Shown here: piece after piece, positions 7,637 through 16,816 of the stretch | How positions within the stretch are numbered: the first letter of the stretch is position 1 | How the letters are laid out: each line of letters begins with the position of its first letter | Origin: Anaerolineae bacterium | Lineage (GTDB): Bacteria; Chloroflexota; Anaerolineae; Aggregatilineales; Phototrophicaceae | Length of the DNA stretch: 64,000 nucleotides | Assembly: GCA_022823165.1 (NCBI GenBank) | Contig: JAJDXR010000053.1 | Coordinates: 1-64,000, forward strand | Direction of reading: 5' to 3' | Translations under genes and position numbers: made by a program | The notes under the pieces: model-generated | Database searches by the model: none | What the model was told of the DNA's origin: nothing | The model's input: only the letters and a program-made list of their open reading frames with translations

Positions 7637-8904
7637 TCAGCCACCGCGACCATTGACGCGCCGCGCGGTTCCTGCATGGGGAAGACAAATACCAGGATCG
7701 AAAGCAAACCCGCCAGCGCGAATATACCGAAGGAAAGTTCAAAGCTGACGGCGTCAACCAGCCAGCCGCCGATAATCGGCGCGAAGACTGTCACAGGCGC
7801 GATGAGACTGTTGGCCATGCCAATGTAGAAGGGTCGATCCGCCACCGAACAGAACTTCACCGTTATGGTCATAATGGTCGACCACTGGCTTGAGTTGACC
7901 ATGCCCGTCAGCGCGAATACCAGATAGAACCAGCGCGCGTCCTCAGCCGTTAAAGCGATGGCGATGGCCAGCACGGTCAAGATATTGGCCAGAATCAGCA
8001 CTCGCCGCAAGCCCCAGCGTTCGCCGGCCCAGCCAATTACCGAGCTGGTGAGCATATTGGACAGCAGCAAGACGCTGGTCAAGCCGCCGACAAACTCCGG
8101 CGACAGGTCAAAGCGGCGAATCCCGAATATCGTGTAGAAGGAGACGGCGGTCAAGCTGAGCGAAGTCAAGCCGCGCGCGAGCAGGAACCAGCGAAAATTG
8201 CGGTCCGCCCGCAGGATCCCTCGCAACCTGGAAGCGAATGCTCGCCAGCCCAGGCCTTCAACGACATCGCGCGGCGCGCTTTTGGGCTCGTAGGTCAGCG
8301 CCAGGAACACAAAGGAAATCATCAGGCTGAGGCCGGCTACAGCGAAAAGCAGGACGAAACTCCCCGGGCGCGCCAGCCGCTCCAGGATTACGCTGGCGAG
8401 CAAAGCCCCGCCAGCGCCGAAGAGGTTCACAGCAGCCGACTGGATGCCAAAAAACGAGCCGAGGAAATGGGCTGGCATGATCTTGCTAATCATGCTCTGC
8501 CAGGCGGTCGCTGTGAAGCCGCCGCCCAGCGATTGAATGCTGAGCAAAATCAAGGTCAGGAGCAGCGCCGCGTCGGCGCCAATCGCGGGCAGCGCCAGAG
8601 CCACGAGAGCCAAGCCAAAAAATGGCAGGCGCTCAATCAGAGTCATCGCCAGCACAGTCGGTTTGTAGCGGCTCAAGCCGGCGACGTAACCCGAGGTCAG
8701 CAACTGCGGGACTTGCCAGCCGATGTGGAAAAGCGCCGCCGCGAAGCCGATCAGCGCCGTTGATTCGGTCAGGTAGGACAGGAACAGCGGGATTATGGTA
8801 ACATACGAAGCTAAACCCACGACGCCGAAGCCGAAGAGTGCGCCGTCCATGATGTTGACGAACGAGTTATGGCGCAGTTTGCCTTGCAGTTCGTTCGACA
8901 GCAT
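7633..8904 (-). CDS. MFS transporter, about 12 membrane segments
   Basis: A 424-residue major facilitator superfamily protein in the inner membrane. Successive hydrophobic segments cover nearly the whole length, and the N-terminus runs SFVNIMDGALFGFGVVGLASYV. The frame is open upstream to 8985, but the ATG at 8904 gives a normal MFS start; the extra residues look non-conserved. It is inverted between homocitrate synthase and lysT, with a good extended -10 promoter (8943-8970) in the shared upstream region. The substrate cannot be read from sequence. Its position within a lysine cluster allows a lysine or related amino-acid exporter as a guess only. Confidence 0.8.
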   Translation of the reverse strand: MLSNELQGKLRHNSFVNIMDGALFGFGVVGLASYVTIIPLFLSYLTESTALIGFAAALFHIGWQVPQLLTSGYVAGLSRYKPTVLAMTLIERLPFFGLALVALALPAIGADAALLLTLILLSIQSLGGGFTATAWQSMISKIMPAHFLGSFFGIQSAAVNLFGAGGALLASVILERLARPGSFVLLFAVAGLSLMISFVFLALTYEPKSAPRDVVEGLGWRAFASRLRGILRADRNFRWFLLARGLTSLSLTAVSFYTIFGIRRFDLSPEFVGGLTSVLLLSNMLTSSVIGWAGERWGLRRVLILANILTVLAIAIALTAEDARWFYLVFALTGMVNSSQWSTIMTITVKFCSVADRPFYIGMANSLIAPVTVFAPIIGGWLVDAVSFELSFGIFALAGLLSILVFVFPMQEPRGASMVAVAD

Positions 8905-8918
8905 GGCGGAGTTTAGCT

Positions 8919-8947
8919 CAATAGTTCTATTGCGAAGACGCAATTTT
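8919..8947. promoter_or_regulatory. Two overlapping palindromes between MFS and lysT
   Basis: CAATAG-TT-CTATTG (8919-8932) and ATTGCG-AAGA-CGCAAT (8929-8944, followed by TTT) share the four bases ATTG, so the two hairpins cannot form together. The second with its T-run resembles a weak terminator on the plus strand; as DNA either could be an operator for the divergent genes. Confidence 0.35.
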
Positions 8948-8970
8948 AGCAGACAATCCGCAGGACGCAA
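8943..8970 (-). promoter_or_regulatory. Promoter for the MFS gene
   Basis: On the minus strand TTGCGT (8970-8965), a 16-base spacer and TAAAAT (8948-8943) with an extended -10 TGC directly before it. The -10 lies about 40 bases upstream of the MFS ATG at 8904. Confidence 0.5.
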
Positions 8971-8977
8971 GAGACAA

Positions 8978-9004
8978 ATGAACAAGCGGAGTGCTTTGGC
9001 ATGA
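8978..9004 (+). CDS. Short upstream ORF overlapping lysT
   Basis: An eight-codon frame, MNKRSALA, whose TGA stop overlaps the lysT ATG (ATGA). It has one Lys and one Arg codon. It may couple translation into lysT or be a chance frame; no hairpin follows it, so attenuation of the lysW type is not suggested. Confidence 0.25.
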   Translation: MNKRSALA

Positions 9005-10344
9005 TCGCCGTCGGCGGCGTCAAGGGCGCAGGGCCAGCTTCCGCCCTGACGCTGACTGAGAAACTGCTGGCGAGGTCAAGCGGACGGACCAGCGTCAAAC
9101 CGGGCGACATTGTTATAGTCGAGCCTGACATCGTGCTCAGCCATGACAATACGGCGGCCATCTGGGAGGTCTTTCAGCAGTTGCCGCATGGTAATGTCAA
9201 GCACCCCGACCGGCTCGCCATCACGCTTGACCACGCCGTACCGCCGCCTACAGCCAAACACGCCCAAAATCACGCGCGGATCCGGCAGTTCGCGCAAGGG
9301 CAAGGCATCCGCAATTTCTACGAAATCGGCCGCGGCATCTGCCACCAGGTCTTGTGCGAAGAGGGGGTAGTCGGGCCCGGATTAACCCTGCTGGGCGCTG
9401 ACAGCCATAGCCCGCACTGCGGTTGGCTGGGCGCATTCGGCGCCGGCATCGGCCGCAGCGAAGTGGCGGCGCTCTGGGCCACCGGCGAGCTTTGGCTGCG
9501 CGTACCCGAGACTATGCGCATCACGCTGACCGGGAAGCTCGCCGGGGGAGTAACGACCAAAGACCTGACCATCTACTTGATCGGCAAGCTGTCATCCGAT
9601 GGCGCGACCTACATGGCGGTCGAGTTTGCTGGTGACGGCATCAGCGGCTTGTCGCCGGATGCGCGCGCCGTTCTGACCAATATGATGGCCGAGATGGGCG
9701 CCAAGAACGCCTGCATGGCGCCGGATTCGGTCACCTGGGACTGGCTGAAAGCCAGCCTTGAGCGCGCGCGCCCTCAGGAGGCCGGGGAACGGCTGGACTA
9801 CTTCCGCGAGTCCGCGCTCTATCCCGACGTGGAGGCGAATTACGCGCTGGAGCATCAGATCGCGCTCGGCGGCATTGAGCCGATGGTGTCTTGCCCGCAC
9901 ACGGTCGACAACGCGCAGCCGCTGTCGGCGGTCGAAAAAACGCGCGTGGACCTGGGCTTCATCGGCACCTGCACCAACGGACGCCTGGAAGATATCGCCA
10001 GCGCGGCTGAAATCCTGCGCGGCAAAAGGCTGCGGCGGCGGCTGCTGGTCATACCGGCATCTTCGATGATTCTGCGCGATGCGACTGCGGCCGGCTACAT
10101 AACAGACCTGCTTGATGCCGGCGCGACAATCGGCACGCCCGGCTGCGGCCCCTGCATGGGCAACCACATGGGTGTGCTGGCGCCGGGCGAAGTCTGCATC
10201 AGCAGCGCCAATCGCAATTTCCGCGGCCGTATGGGCCAGCGCGAGGCCGAGATTTACCTGGCTAATCCGGCGGTGGTGGCGGCCAGCTGCGTCGCCGGCT
10301 ATCTGGTACACCCCGCAGAAGTAACTGATGGCGAGTCAGCATGA
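9001..10344 (+). CDS. lysT: Homoaconitase large subunit LysT (LeuC family)
   Basis: A 447-residue aconitase-superfamily large subunit that with LysU converts homocitrate to homoisocitrate through homoaconitate. Three 4Fe-4S ligand cysteines are visible: one in [13 protein letters not shown] and two in [25 protein letters not shown] and [18 protein letters not shown] are family motifs. Start ATG 9001 gives a short extension before LTEKLLAR, the usual LeuC N-terminus. The lysU start overlaps its end by four bases. It could in principle be isopropylmalate isomerase; the lysine operon next door favours homoaconitase. Confidence 0.88.
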   Translation: MIAVGGVKGAGPASALTLTEKLLARSSGRTSVKPGDIVIVEPDIVLSHDNTAAIWEVFQQLPHGNVKHPDRLAITLDHAVPPPTAKHAQNHARIRQFAQGQGIRNFYEIGRGICHQVLCEEGVVGPGLTLLGADSHSPHCGWLGAFGAGIGRSEVAALWATGELWLRVPETMRITLTGKLAGGVTTKDLTIYLIGKLSSDGATYMAVEFAGDGISGLSPDARAVLTNMMAEMGAKNACMAPDSVTWDWLKASLERARPQEAGERLDYFRESALYPDVEANYALEHQIALGGIEPMVSCPHTVDNAQPLSAVEKTRVDLGFIGTCTNGRLEDIASAAEILRGKRLRRRLLVIPASSMILRDATAAGYITDLLDAGATIGTPGCGPCMGNHMGVLAPGEVCISSANRNFRGRMGQREAEIYLANPAVVAASCVAGYLVHPAEVTDGESA

Positions 10345-10847
10345 CGACAAGCTCTCATCGCGTCTGGAAATATGGCGACAAGGTCAATACCGACGTCATC
10401 TTCCCTGGCAAGTACACCTACACGATCAGCCGGGATCCGGCCGCGTTGGCGCGCCATGCCCTCGAAGATCTCGATCCGACTTTCGCCGCGAATGTAGGGA
10501 CCGGCGATGTGATCGTCGCCGGCCGCAATTGGGGCAATGGCAGCAGCCGCGAGCAGGCGGTTACCTGTTTGCTGGCGGCGGGGGTACATGCGGTTATCGC
10601 CTCCAGCTTCGCCCGCATCTATTATCGCAACGCCATCAACAGCGGCCTGCTGGTGATCGAATGCCCGCAGATCGTCGCGGCAGTCAAGACTGGCGACCGG
10701 ATCGAGATTGACCTGGCGGAGACGCGGATCATCGCCGCCGGGCGAAGCTATGATTTCGCTCCGCTGCCGGACCAGGTGCTCGATATTCTCGAAGCCGGCG
10801 GGATCATTCCCTGGCTGCGGACGAAGGCTCTCCGCCACGGCGAATAA
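10341..10847 (+). CDS. lysU: Homoaconitase small subunit LysU (LeuD family)
   Basis: A 168-residue swivelling-domain subunit that completes the active site of LysT. It has the typical early segment [18 protein letters not shown], the substrate loop [14 protein letters not shown] and [17 protein letters not shown]. In LeuD/HacB proteins the loop between the first two strands sets chain-length preference; the family resemblance is to the short archaeal/Thermus type. It is translated from an ATG overlapping the lysT stop. Confidence 0.88.
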   Translation: MTTSSHRVWKYGDKVNTDVIFPGKYTYTISRDPAALARHALEDLDPTFAANVGTGDVIVAGRNWGNGSSREQAVTCLLAAGVHAVIASSFARIYYRNAINSGLLVIECPQIVAAVKTGDRIEIDLAETRIIAAGRSYDFAPLPDQVLDILEAGGIIPWLRTKALRHGE

Positions 10848-10980
10848 TCGCGGACAATCCTGTCAAGTCATAGCAACTCAACAAAAGGTCAATTGTAGCG
10901 GCGACTCTGCGCGCTACCCTCGCATATAAACTTTCAATTTCGGGGGATTCGCAAAACCGCGCCTAGAATATCCTCCACTC

Positions 10981-11014
10981 CGCGCGCGATTAGCGCGTGT
11001 TATTATTTTATTTT
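10981..11014 (+). terminator. Possible terminator after lysTU
   Basis: CGCGC-GATTA-GCGCG (10983-10997) is followed by the T-rich run TGTTATTATTTTATTTT. The stem is short but GC-only and the location, 135 bases after lysU and before the ComM gene, fits an operon end. Confidence 0.45.
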
Positions 11015-11060
11015 GCAGGTAGTATTGGCGCAGCCTAATATGGCGAATGCGAGAAGTCCC

Positions 11061-12596
11061 ATGCTAGCTATCGTCAACACCTGCGCGGTCATCGGTTTGG
11101 ACGGGCACATCGTAGAGGTGCAAACCGACTTCAATCCGCGCGCCCATCTGCCCAGTTTTAATCTGGTTGGCTTGCCCGGCGCGGCCGTGCGCGAGAGCAA
11201 AGACCGCGCGCGCTCCGCCATCCGCAACAGCGGCCTGCGCTTCCCCAACAAAGCCTATGTGGTCAACCTCTCGCCGGCCGATATCCAGAAGCATGGACCG
11301 TCCTACGACCTGGCGATCGCCATCGGCATTCTGGCGGCCACGGACCAGATTCCGCTGCACACGCTGGACAACGCGCTCTTCATCGGCGAGCTCTCGCTTG
11401 ACGGCAGCATTCGCCATGTCAAAGGCGTATTGCCGATGGTCTACACTGCCTTGCAAGAAGGCGTCGAAACGGTTTTTGTTCCGGAAGACGACGCCGCCGA
11501 GGCCGCCCTCGTAGAAGGAATCAGCATAATTCCCGTCCGTTCTATCGGGCAACTGGTCGAGCATCTGTATCAATTAAATCCCATTACTCCATATCGCAGC
11601 GAATTAGGGTTGGAGTCCGCTGAGCCTGCGCTCGCCGACGGCTTGGTTGACTTTGCCGACATCCGCGGGCAGGAGCACGTCAAGCGAGCCTTGGAAGTGG
11701 CGGCCGCCGGCAACCACAACATCTTGATGTCGGGACCGCCCGGCGCCGGCAAGAGCCTGCAAGCCCGCGCCCTGGCCGGGATCCTGCCGCCGCTGGCGCC
11801 CCAGGAAGCCCTTGAAGTCACGCGGATTTATTCGATCGTCGACATGCTCTCGCAAGACGAGCCGCTAGTTCGGCAGCGTCCCTTCCGCGCGCCCCACCAC
11901 ACCATCTCGCAGGTCGGGCTGGTCGGCGGCGGCTCCATTCCCAAACCGGGCGAAATCAGCCTGGCGCACCGCGGCGTACTCTTCCTCGATGAAATCAACG
12001 AGCACTCGAGCAAGGTATTGGAAGTCCTGCGCCAGCCGATTGAAGACAAAATTGTGACTATCAGCCGGGCCAGGGGCAGCATCACCTTCCCGGCCAACTT
12101 CTTGCTGGTCGGCGCGCGCAACCCCTGCCCCTGCGGCTTCTACGGCGACTTGCAGCAGGCTTGCAATTGCACACCCAATCAGATACAGCGCTATCAGTCA
12201 CGCATATCGGGGCCGATTCTCGACCGAATTGACATTCATGTCGAAGTACCGCGCGTCGACTTCGACAAACTTTTGGGCGACAAGCGCGCGGAAGGTTCGC
12301 TGGATATTCGCCGGCGGGTAGAGGCGGCTCGCAACCGACAAGTGCGGCGCTTCAAGGAGCATCCCGGGCTCTTCGCCAATGGCGACATGACCGTCAGCGA
12401 AATTGACGATTACTGCGTACTAAGCGAGGAGGCGCGCCAGATCCTGACCCTCTCGGTACGCAGGCTGCAGCTGAGCGCGCGCAGTTATCACCGGGTGCTA
12501 AAGCTCAGCCGGACCATCGCCGATCTGGACTGCGCCGACGATATCCAGGTCGCGCATATCGCCGAGGCGCTGCAATATCGCCCCAAAGTCGAGTGA
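11061..12596 (+). CDS. comM: YifB/ComM family Mg-chelatase-like AAA+ ATPase
   Basis: A 511-residue protein. ComM in naturally transformable bacteria is a hexameric branch-migration helicase that helps integrate incoming DNA; the family is widespread. The N-terminal ChlI-like/Lon-S16-type domain carries FNLVGLPGAAVRESKDR. The AAA+ core has Walker A GPPGAGKS and Walker B GVLFLDEINE. A Mg-chelatase C-terminal domain with RNPCPCGFYGD and SARSYHRVLKLSRTIADL follows. ATG 11061 gives the family's usual start MLAIVNTCAVIGLDG; the frame is open from a TTG at 11013 and an ATG at 11040. The name comM is a family label; competence is not shown here. Confidence 0.88.
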   Translation: MLAIVNTCAVIGLDGHIVEVQTDFNPRAHLPSFNLVGLPGAAVRESKDRARSAIRNSGLRFPNKAYVVNLSPADIQKHGPSYDLAIAIGILAATDQIPLHTLDNALFIGELSLDGSIRHVKGVLPMVYTALQEGVETVFVPEDDAAEAALVEGISIIPVRSIGQLVEHLYQLNPITPYRSELGLESAEPALADGLVDFADIRGQEHVKRALEVAAAGNHNILMSGPPGAGKSLQARALAGILPPLAPQEALEVTRIYSIVDMLSQDEPLVRQRPFRAPHHTISQVGLVGGGSIPKPGEISLAHRGVLFLDEINEHSSKVLEVLRQPIEDKIVTISRARGSITFPANFLLVGARNPCPCGFYGDLQQACNCTPNQIQRYQSRISGPILDRIDIHVEVPRVDFDKLLGDKRAEGSLDIRRRVEAARNRQVRRFKEHPGLFANGDMTVSEIDDYCVLSEEARQILTLSVRRLQLSARSYHRVLKLSRTIADLDCADDIQVAHIAEALQYRPKVE

Positions 12597-12676
12597 GCCT
12601 CGGGGCGGCGCGCTGGCGCCTTTGGCTGGAATATGCTTCGAACCCTGTGCGGATTCTTCGCCAATCGGCGAAACAA

Positions 12677-13573
12677 CTACTTGATTTTCGCCAGCTGAAC
12701 TTCCAATATCCGCGTCGGGGAATAATTCTCGACGCGCAGCCGCTCCGCTTCGGCCGCTGTTAGCGCATCTTGCGGGATCAAGCCGATGATCTGCGAGCTG
12801 GCGATGCCGGCGCCCAGGCGCCGCGCATGTTGCTCAATCGCCATCACCGCGCGCGCTATCGATGTCACTTTGTAATTGCTGAGATTCATCGAGACTTGGG
12901 CTTGGCTGCGCACAAGCAAACCCAGCGCTTTGACATGCGGCAAACCGCCGGACGAGGCTCTGATGCTGCGGGCTATTCCTTTGGCTATAGCGACATCATC
13001 GGTTTCCAGGAAGACGTTAAAGGCGATTAACAGGTCGCGCGCGCCGATGACGCAGCCGCCAGCTTTGCCCAGCCTGCGCGGTCCGAAGTCCGGCTGCGGC
13101 GGCTCGCCGGCCATTAGGCTGCGCCGCAGCGATTCGTAGCCGCCGCGTCGGATATCCGCGAGATTTCGGTTCTTCTCTCGCAGCGCCGCGTACTCATAGA
13201 GGAACACCGGCAACCGCAGCTCAGCGCCAATCCGCGCGCCCAAACCCCGCGCCAACTGGATACAATCGTCCATGTTCGCGCCGCGCAAGGGCACAAAGGG
13301 GACGACATCAGCCGCGCCAATACGCGGATGCTGCCCGCGATGCTGGTCAAGGTCGATGAGTTCCGCCGCGAGGGAAATGCCGGCGAAGGCGGCTTCGGCG
13401 ACTGGTTCCGGCGCGCCCGCGAAGGTGACGACCGCGCGGTTATGGTCGACATCGCTTTCATAGCCCAGCACCGTCGCCTCGGGCGTTCCGGCGATGGCGG
13501 CGACGATTTGCTCGATAATCGCCCCCCGCCTGCCCTCGGAAAAGTTGGCGACGCATTCAATCAGCGCGCCCAA
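12677..13573 (-). CDS. ftcD: Glutamate formimidoyltransferase
   Basis: A 298-residue protein equal to the formiminotransferase half of FTCD, without the cyclodeaminase half. It transfers the formimino group of formiminoglutamate to tetrahydrofolate at the end of histidine breakdown. The N-terminal ECVANFSEGRR is diagnostic, followed by DVDHNRAVVTF and DQHRGQHPRIGAADVVPF (active-site histidines). The start is TTG 13573, supported by GAGG about seven bases upstream and by the very early conserved ECVANFSEG. No other hut gene is in the window. It is divergent from ppc and convergent with comM. Confidence 0.9.
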   Translation of the reverse strand: MGALIECVANFSEGRRGAIIEQIVAAIAGTPEATVLGYESDVDHNRAVVTFAGAPEPVAEAAFAGISLAAELIDLDQHRGQHPRIGAADVVPFVPLRGANMDDCIQLARGLGARIGAELRLPVFLYEYAALREKNRNLADIRRGGYESLRRSLMAGEPPQPDFGPRRLGKAGGCVIGARDLLIAFNVFLETDDVAIAKGIARSIRASSGGLPHVKALGLLVRSQAQVSMNLSNYKVTSIARAVMAIEQHARRLGAGIASSQIIGLIPQDALTAAEAERLRVENYSPTRILEVQLAKIK

Positions 13574-13608
13574 AGCGTTGCCTCGCTTGCGAAAGGGGCA
13601 GCTTGTAC

Positions 13609-13637
13609 TGGAAACGGATAATAAGATGGACTATAGT
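13609..13637 (+). promoter_or_regulatory. Candidate ppc promoter
   Basis: TGGAAA (13609-13614), a 17-base spacer and TATAGT (13632-13637): 4/6 and 5/6 matches to the sigma-70 consensus, 56 bases before the ppc ATG. Confidence 0.5.
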
Positions 13638-13692
13638 GCCTTGCCATAAGCCCTAGGCGGTTGGGGCGATTCCACTCAAACGGGAGTATGGC

Positions 13693-16386
13693 ATGAGCGA
13701 CGGGAGGAAGGCAAGCAATTCTGCCCTCAGCCAGGACATTCATACGCTCGGAAATTGGCTGGGCGTCATTATTCAAGAGCAGAATGGCCTGGAGGCTTAC
13801 GATCTCGTGGAGGAGATCCGCGCTATGTCCAAGGCGCGCCGCAACGGCGATGCGGCCGCGGCCTTCCAGCTGGCCGAGCGCCTGGAGAATCTGCCGCTGG
13901 ATTCGAAGCAGGTGCTGATCAAAGCCTTTTCCAATTACTTCCAGCTGATCAACATCGCCGAGGACTTGCAGCGAATCCGCGTCATCCGCCAGCGCGAAGC
14001 CCGCGGCTCGCTCAAAGAATCAATCCTCAACGCCATAAGCGCTCTTCATGACAATGGCAAGACGGCCGCTGAACTGCGGTCCTTGTTAGAGAATACCCGC
14101 CTGCGGCTGGTGCTGACGGCGCATCCCTCGGAAGCCAAGCGGCAGGAAATTTTGATTAAATTGCGGCGCATCGCCCAGATGATGGAAAAGCGAGATCGGC
14201 AAAATTTATTGCCGCGGGAGCTGCGCAAGCTGGAAAGCGCGCTGGCGGAAAAAGTCGAGGAAATGTGGCAGACGCGCCAGGTGCGCGCCTCGAAAAAACA
14301 GGTCGCCGACGAAGTCGATATGGGCATTTACTTCCTGCGCTCGGTGATCGTCGATGTGGTGATCGACATCTACGAAGATTTGCAGCTGGCTCTTGAACGC
14401 TACTATCCTGATGAGGATTGGAGCGAGCTGCCGCCCGTGCTGCGCTACGCTTCCTGGATCGGCGGCGACCGCGATGGCAACCCAAACGTCACCACTGACG
14501 TCACCTTGCAGACGCTGGCGACGCTGCGCAAAACCGCGCGTCAGATGTATTTGGAAGAAGTCGGCGAGCTAGCGAATAATCTGACGCAAGACACCAGCGC
14601 TTTTGGCGCCTCGTCCGAAATCGAGACCGCGAGCCAAACTGATAATGGCGGCGGCGTTTTCCCCGGCGAGCTCTATCGCGCGCGGCTGACAAGCATCTGC
14701 CGAAAACTGGAAGCCGACCAATATGGCTCAAGCCGTGACTTCCTGCATGATCTGCTGCAAGTGCAAAACAGCCTCAAGGCGCGCCGCGGCGCGCGCGTGG
14801 CCTTGGGCGCGGTCCAGCGTTTGATACGCAAGGCGCGTCTGTTCGGCTTGCATCTCGTCCCGCTGGAAGTCCGCGAAGACGCGAATCTGCACCGGGCCGC
14901 CCTGGCTGAGATCTTTGACTATTACGATATCGCCGCCGATTATGGCGCCATGTCGGAGCAGGACAAACAAGCGCTGCTGAGCGAAGAGATTCGCGGCCGA
15001 CGTCCGCTATTCCCCAATGAAATCGGCGTCTTCTCTGAGACTACGCAGAGTGTTATCCGCACCTGGCGGATGATCGCGCAAGCCCACGCCCGCTACGACA
15101 GCATCGTTATAGACACCGTGATCGCCAGCATGTCGCGGCATCCCAGCGATGTATTAACCATGCTGCTCTTCGCGCGCGAGGTGGGCATCGACAACGAGGT
15201 CTACATTGTCCCGCTGTTCGAAACGATTGACGATCTATACCGGGCGCCGGCGATCATGGAGGAGCTTCTCGACAATCGCGAATACCGCAAGCACCTGGTA
15301 GCCCGCGCCGGCAAACGCGGCCTGCGCCAGCAGGTGATGATCGGCTATTCCGACAGCAGCAAAGACGGCGGCTATCTGGCGTCCAATTGGAATCTCTACA
15401 ATGCCCAGCGAATACTCACTGAAAGCTGCGTGAAAAAGGGAATCTCCCTGGAGCTCTTTCACGGACGCGGCGGCAGCATTGGCCGCGGCGGCGGACCCAC
15501 CAACCGAGCCATATTGTCTCAGCCGCCGGAGTCGCTTCGCGGCGGTGTGAAGATCACCGAGCAGGGCGAGGTCATCGCCTACCGCTACAGCAACAAAGGC
15601 ATCGGCCAGCGCCATCTCAACCAGGTGATGAACGCGGTGCTCATCGGCATGGGCTTGCAAGAAGCGCGCCACGTCCCTGCGCACTATTTTGAGGCGATGG
15701 CGGCTCTGTCCGAGATCAGCGCCCGGCGCTATCGCAATTTCGTTTATGAGAGCGACGGTTTTATCGAATACTGGCAGCAGGCGACGCCGATCCAGGAATT
15801 GAGCCGACTGCAGATTAGCTCGCGCCCGGCCAAACGCCAGGCCAAGGGCGGGTTCGCCGCCATGCGCGCCATTCCCTGGATGTTCAGCTGGATGCAAAGC
15901 CGCGCCATCGTTCCCAGTTGGTTCGGGCTGGGCAGCGCCTTCCAGACCTACGCGCGGCAGCACGACGGCGGCATCAGACTTTTGCAGGAAATGTATCGCG
16001 GCTGGTCCTTCTTCAAGGCCCTCATTGATAATGCGCAGCTGGACGTGGCCAAAGCCGATATGGGCATCGCCGAGTTATACGCCTCGCTGGTGGAGCCGCC
16101 GGAATTGCGCCGCGAATTCTTCGGCCGGATTAAAACGGAGCACAGGCTCAGCAGCGAAATGATCATGGCCGTCACCGGGCAGGCTGAATTGCTGGCCAAC
16201 ATGGCGGCCATCAAGACCTCGATTCAAAGACGCAATCCCTATGTCGATCCGCTGAATTTCATGCAGGTGGCGCTGCTGCGGGAATTGCGCCAGTTGGACG
16301 AGGGCGACGAGCGCCGCCGCCAGGTCCTGGACGCCACGCTGGCGACCATCAACGGCATCGCGGCCGGCATGAAAACGACGGGCTGA
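13693..16386 (+). CDS. ppc: Phosphoenolpyruvate carboxylase
   Basis: An 897-residue cytosolic enzyme that carboxylates PEP to oxaloacetate, refilling the TCA cycle that here feeds 2-oxoglutarate to lysine synthesis. Motifs in order are LVLTAHPSEAKRQ (catalytic His), WIGGDRDGNPNVT, GYSDSSKDGGYLASNW and FHGRGGSIGRGGGPTNRAI, all near expected positions for the bacterial-type enzyme. GGGAG at about 13682 supports ATG 13693. It has its own likely promoter. Its stop lies four bases from the end of the convergent VOC gene. Confidence 0.96.
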   Translation: MSDGRKASNSALSQDIHTLGNWLGVIIQEQNGLEAYDLVEEIRAMSKARRNGDAAAAFQLAERLENLPLDSKQVLIKAFSNYFQLINIAEDLQRIRVIRQREARGSLKESILNAISALHDNGKTAAELRSLLENTRLRLVLTAHPSEAKRQEILIKLRRIAQMMEKRDRQNLLPRELRKLESALAEKVEEMWQTRQVRASKKQVADEVDMGIYFLRSVIVDVVIDIYEDLQLALERYYPDEDWSELPPVLRYASWIGGDRDGNPNVTTDVTLQTLATLRKTARQMYLEEVGELANNLTQDTSAFGASSEIETASQTDNGGGVFPGELYRARLTSICRKLEADQYGSSRDFLHDLLQVQNSLKARRGARVALGAVQRLIRKARLFGLHLVPLEVREDANLHRAALAEIFDYYDIAADYGAMSEQDKQALLSEEIRGRRPLFPNEIGVFSETTQSVIRTWRMIAQAHARYDSIVIDTVIASMSRHPSDVLTMLLFAREVGIDNEVYIVPLFETIDDLYRAPAIMEELLDNREYRKHLVARAGKRGLRQQVMIGYSDSSKDGGYLASNWNLYNAQRILTESCVKKGISLELFHGRGGSIGRGGGPTNRAILSQPPESLRGGVKITEQGEVIAYRYSNKGIGQRHLNQVMNAVLIGMGLQEARHVPAHYFEAMAALSEISARRYRNFVYESDGFIEYWQQATPIQELSRLQISSRPAKRQAKGGFAAMRAIPWMFSWMQSRAIVPSWFGLGSAFQTYARQHDGGIRLLQEMYRGWSFFKALIDNAQLDVAKADMGIAELYASLVEPPELRREFFGRIKTEHRLSSEMIMAVTGQAELLANMAAIKTSIQRRNPYVDPLNFMQVALLRELRQLDEGDERRRQVLDATLATINGIAAGMKTTG

Positions 16387-16390
16387 GCCT

Positions 16391-16780
16391 TTATTCGGAC
16401 TGATCCCAGTCAGCTTGGGGAAAGCGCTGGATCTCGATGCGGTAGCCCGACGGATCGCGCGCGAAGAAATGATAAATGTCGTAGACCTCGTTGAAGCGCG
16501 GCGGATGCTCGCATTCCCAGCCCTGCCCGCTGATCCGCTTGTACCAGCCATCAACATCTTGCGTCACCAGCGTGAAAATGATGCTGGCAGTCTCGACGCG
16601 CGCCTCGGCCGCCTGGCAGACGCCGATATAAGCGCCGGTGCCGCCCGCGCGATAGATGCGGCATGCGCCCTGGTCTAGCGCCAGTTTCAGCCCGAGCGCG
16701 TCCTCGTAGAATCGCGCGGCGAGCTGCAGGTCAGCCGCGTATAGAAATGTGATTTGTGAATCGATTTGTAGCGCTGGCAT
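16391..16780 (-). CDS. VOC/glyoxalase superfamily protein
   Basis: A 129-residue single-domain protein of the vicinal oxygen chelate fold (glyoxalase/bleomycin-resistance/dioxygenase group). It begins QITFLYAADLQLAARFYED and ends with DIYHFFARDPSGYRIEIQRF, the classic betaalphabetabetabeta repeats; the late Glu in YRIEIQ is a typical metal ligand. A strong Shine-Dalgarno (AGAGGTGGG) precedes ATG 16780. It follows the M1-like peptidase gene on the same strand with a 36-base gap, so they probably share a transcript. The substrate is unknown. Confidence 0.82.
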   Translation of the reverse strand: MPALQIDSQITFLYAADLQLAARFYEDALGLKLALDQGACRIYRAGGTGAYIGVCQAAEARVETASIIFTLVTQDVDGWYKRISGQGWECEHPPRFNEVYDIYHFFARDPSGYRIEIQRFPQADWDQSE

Positions 16781-16816
16781 AGTGTCCCACCTCTTGGTAC
16801 ACGGGAAATTCGCCGC

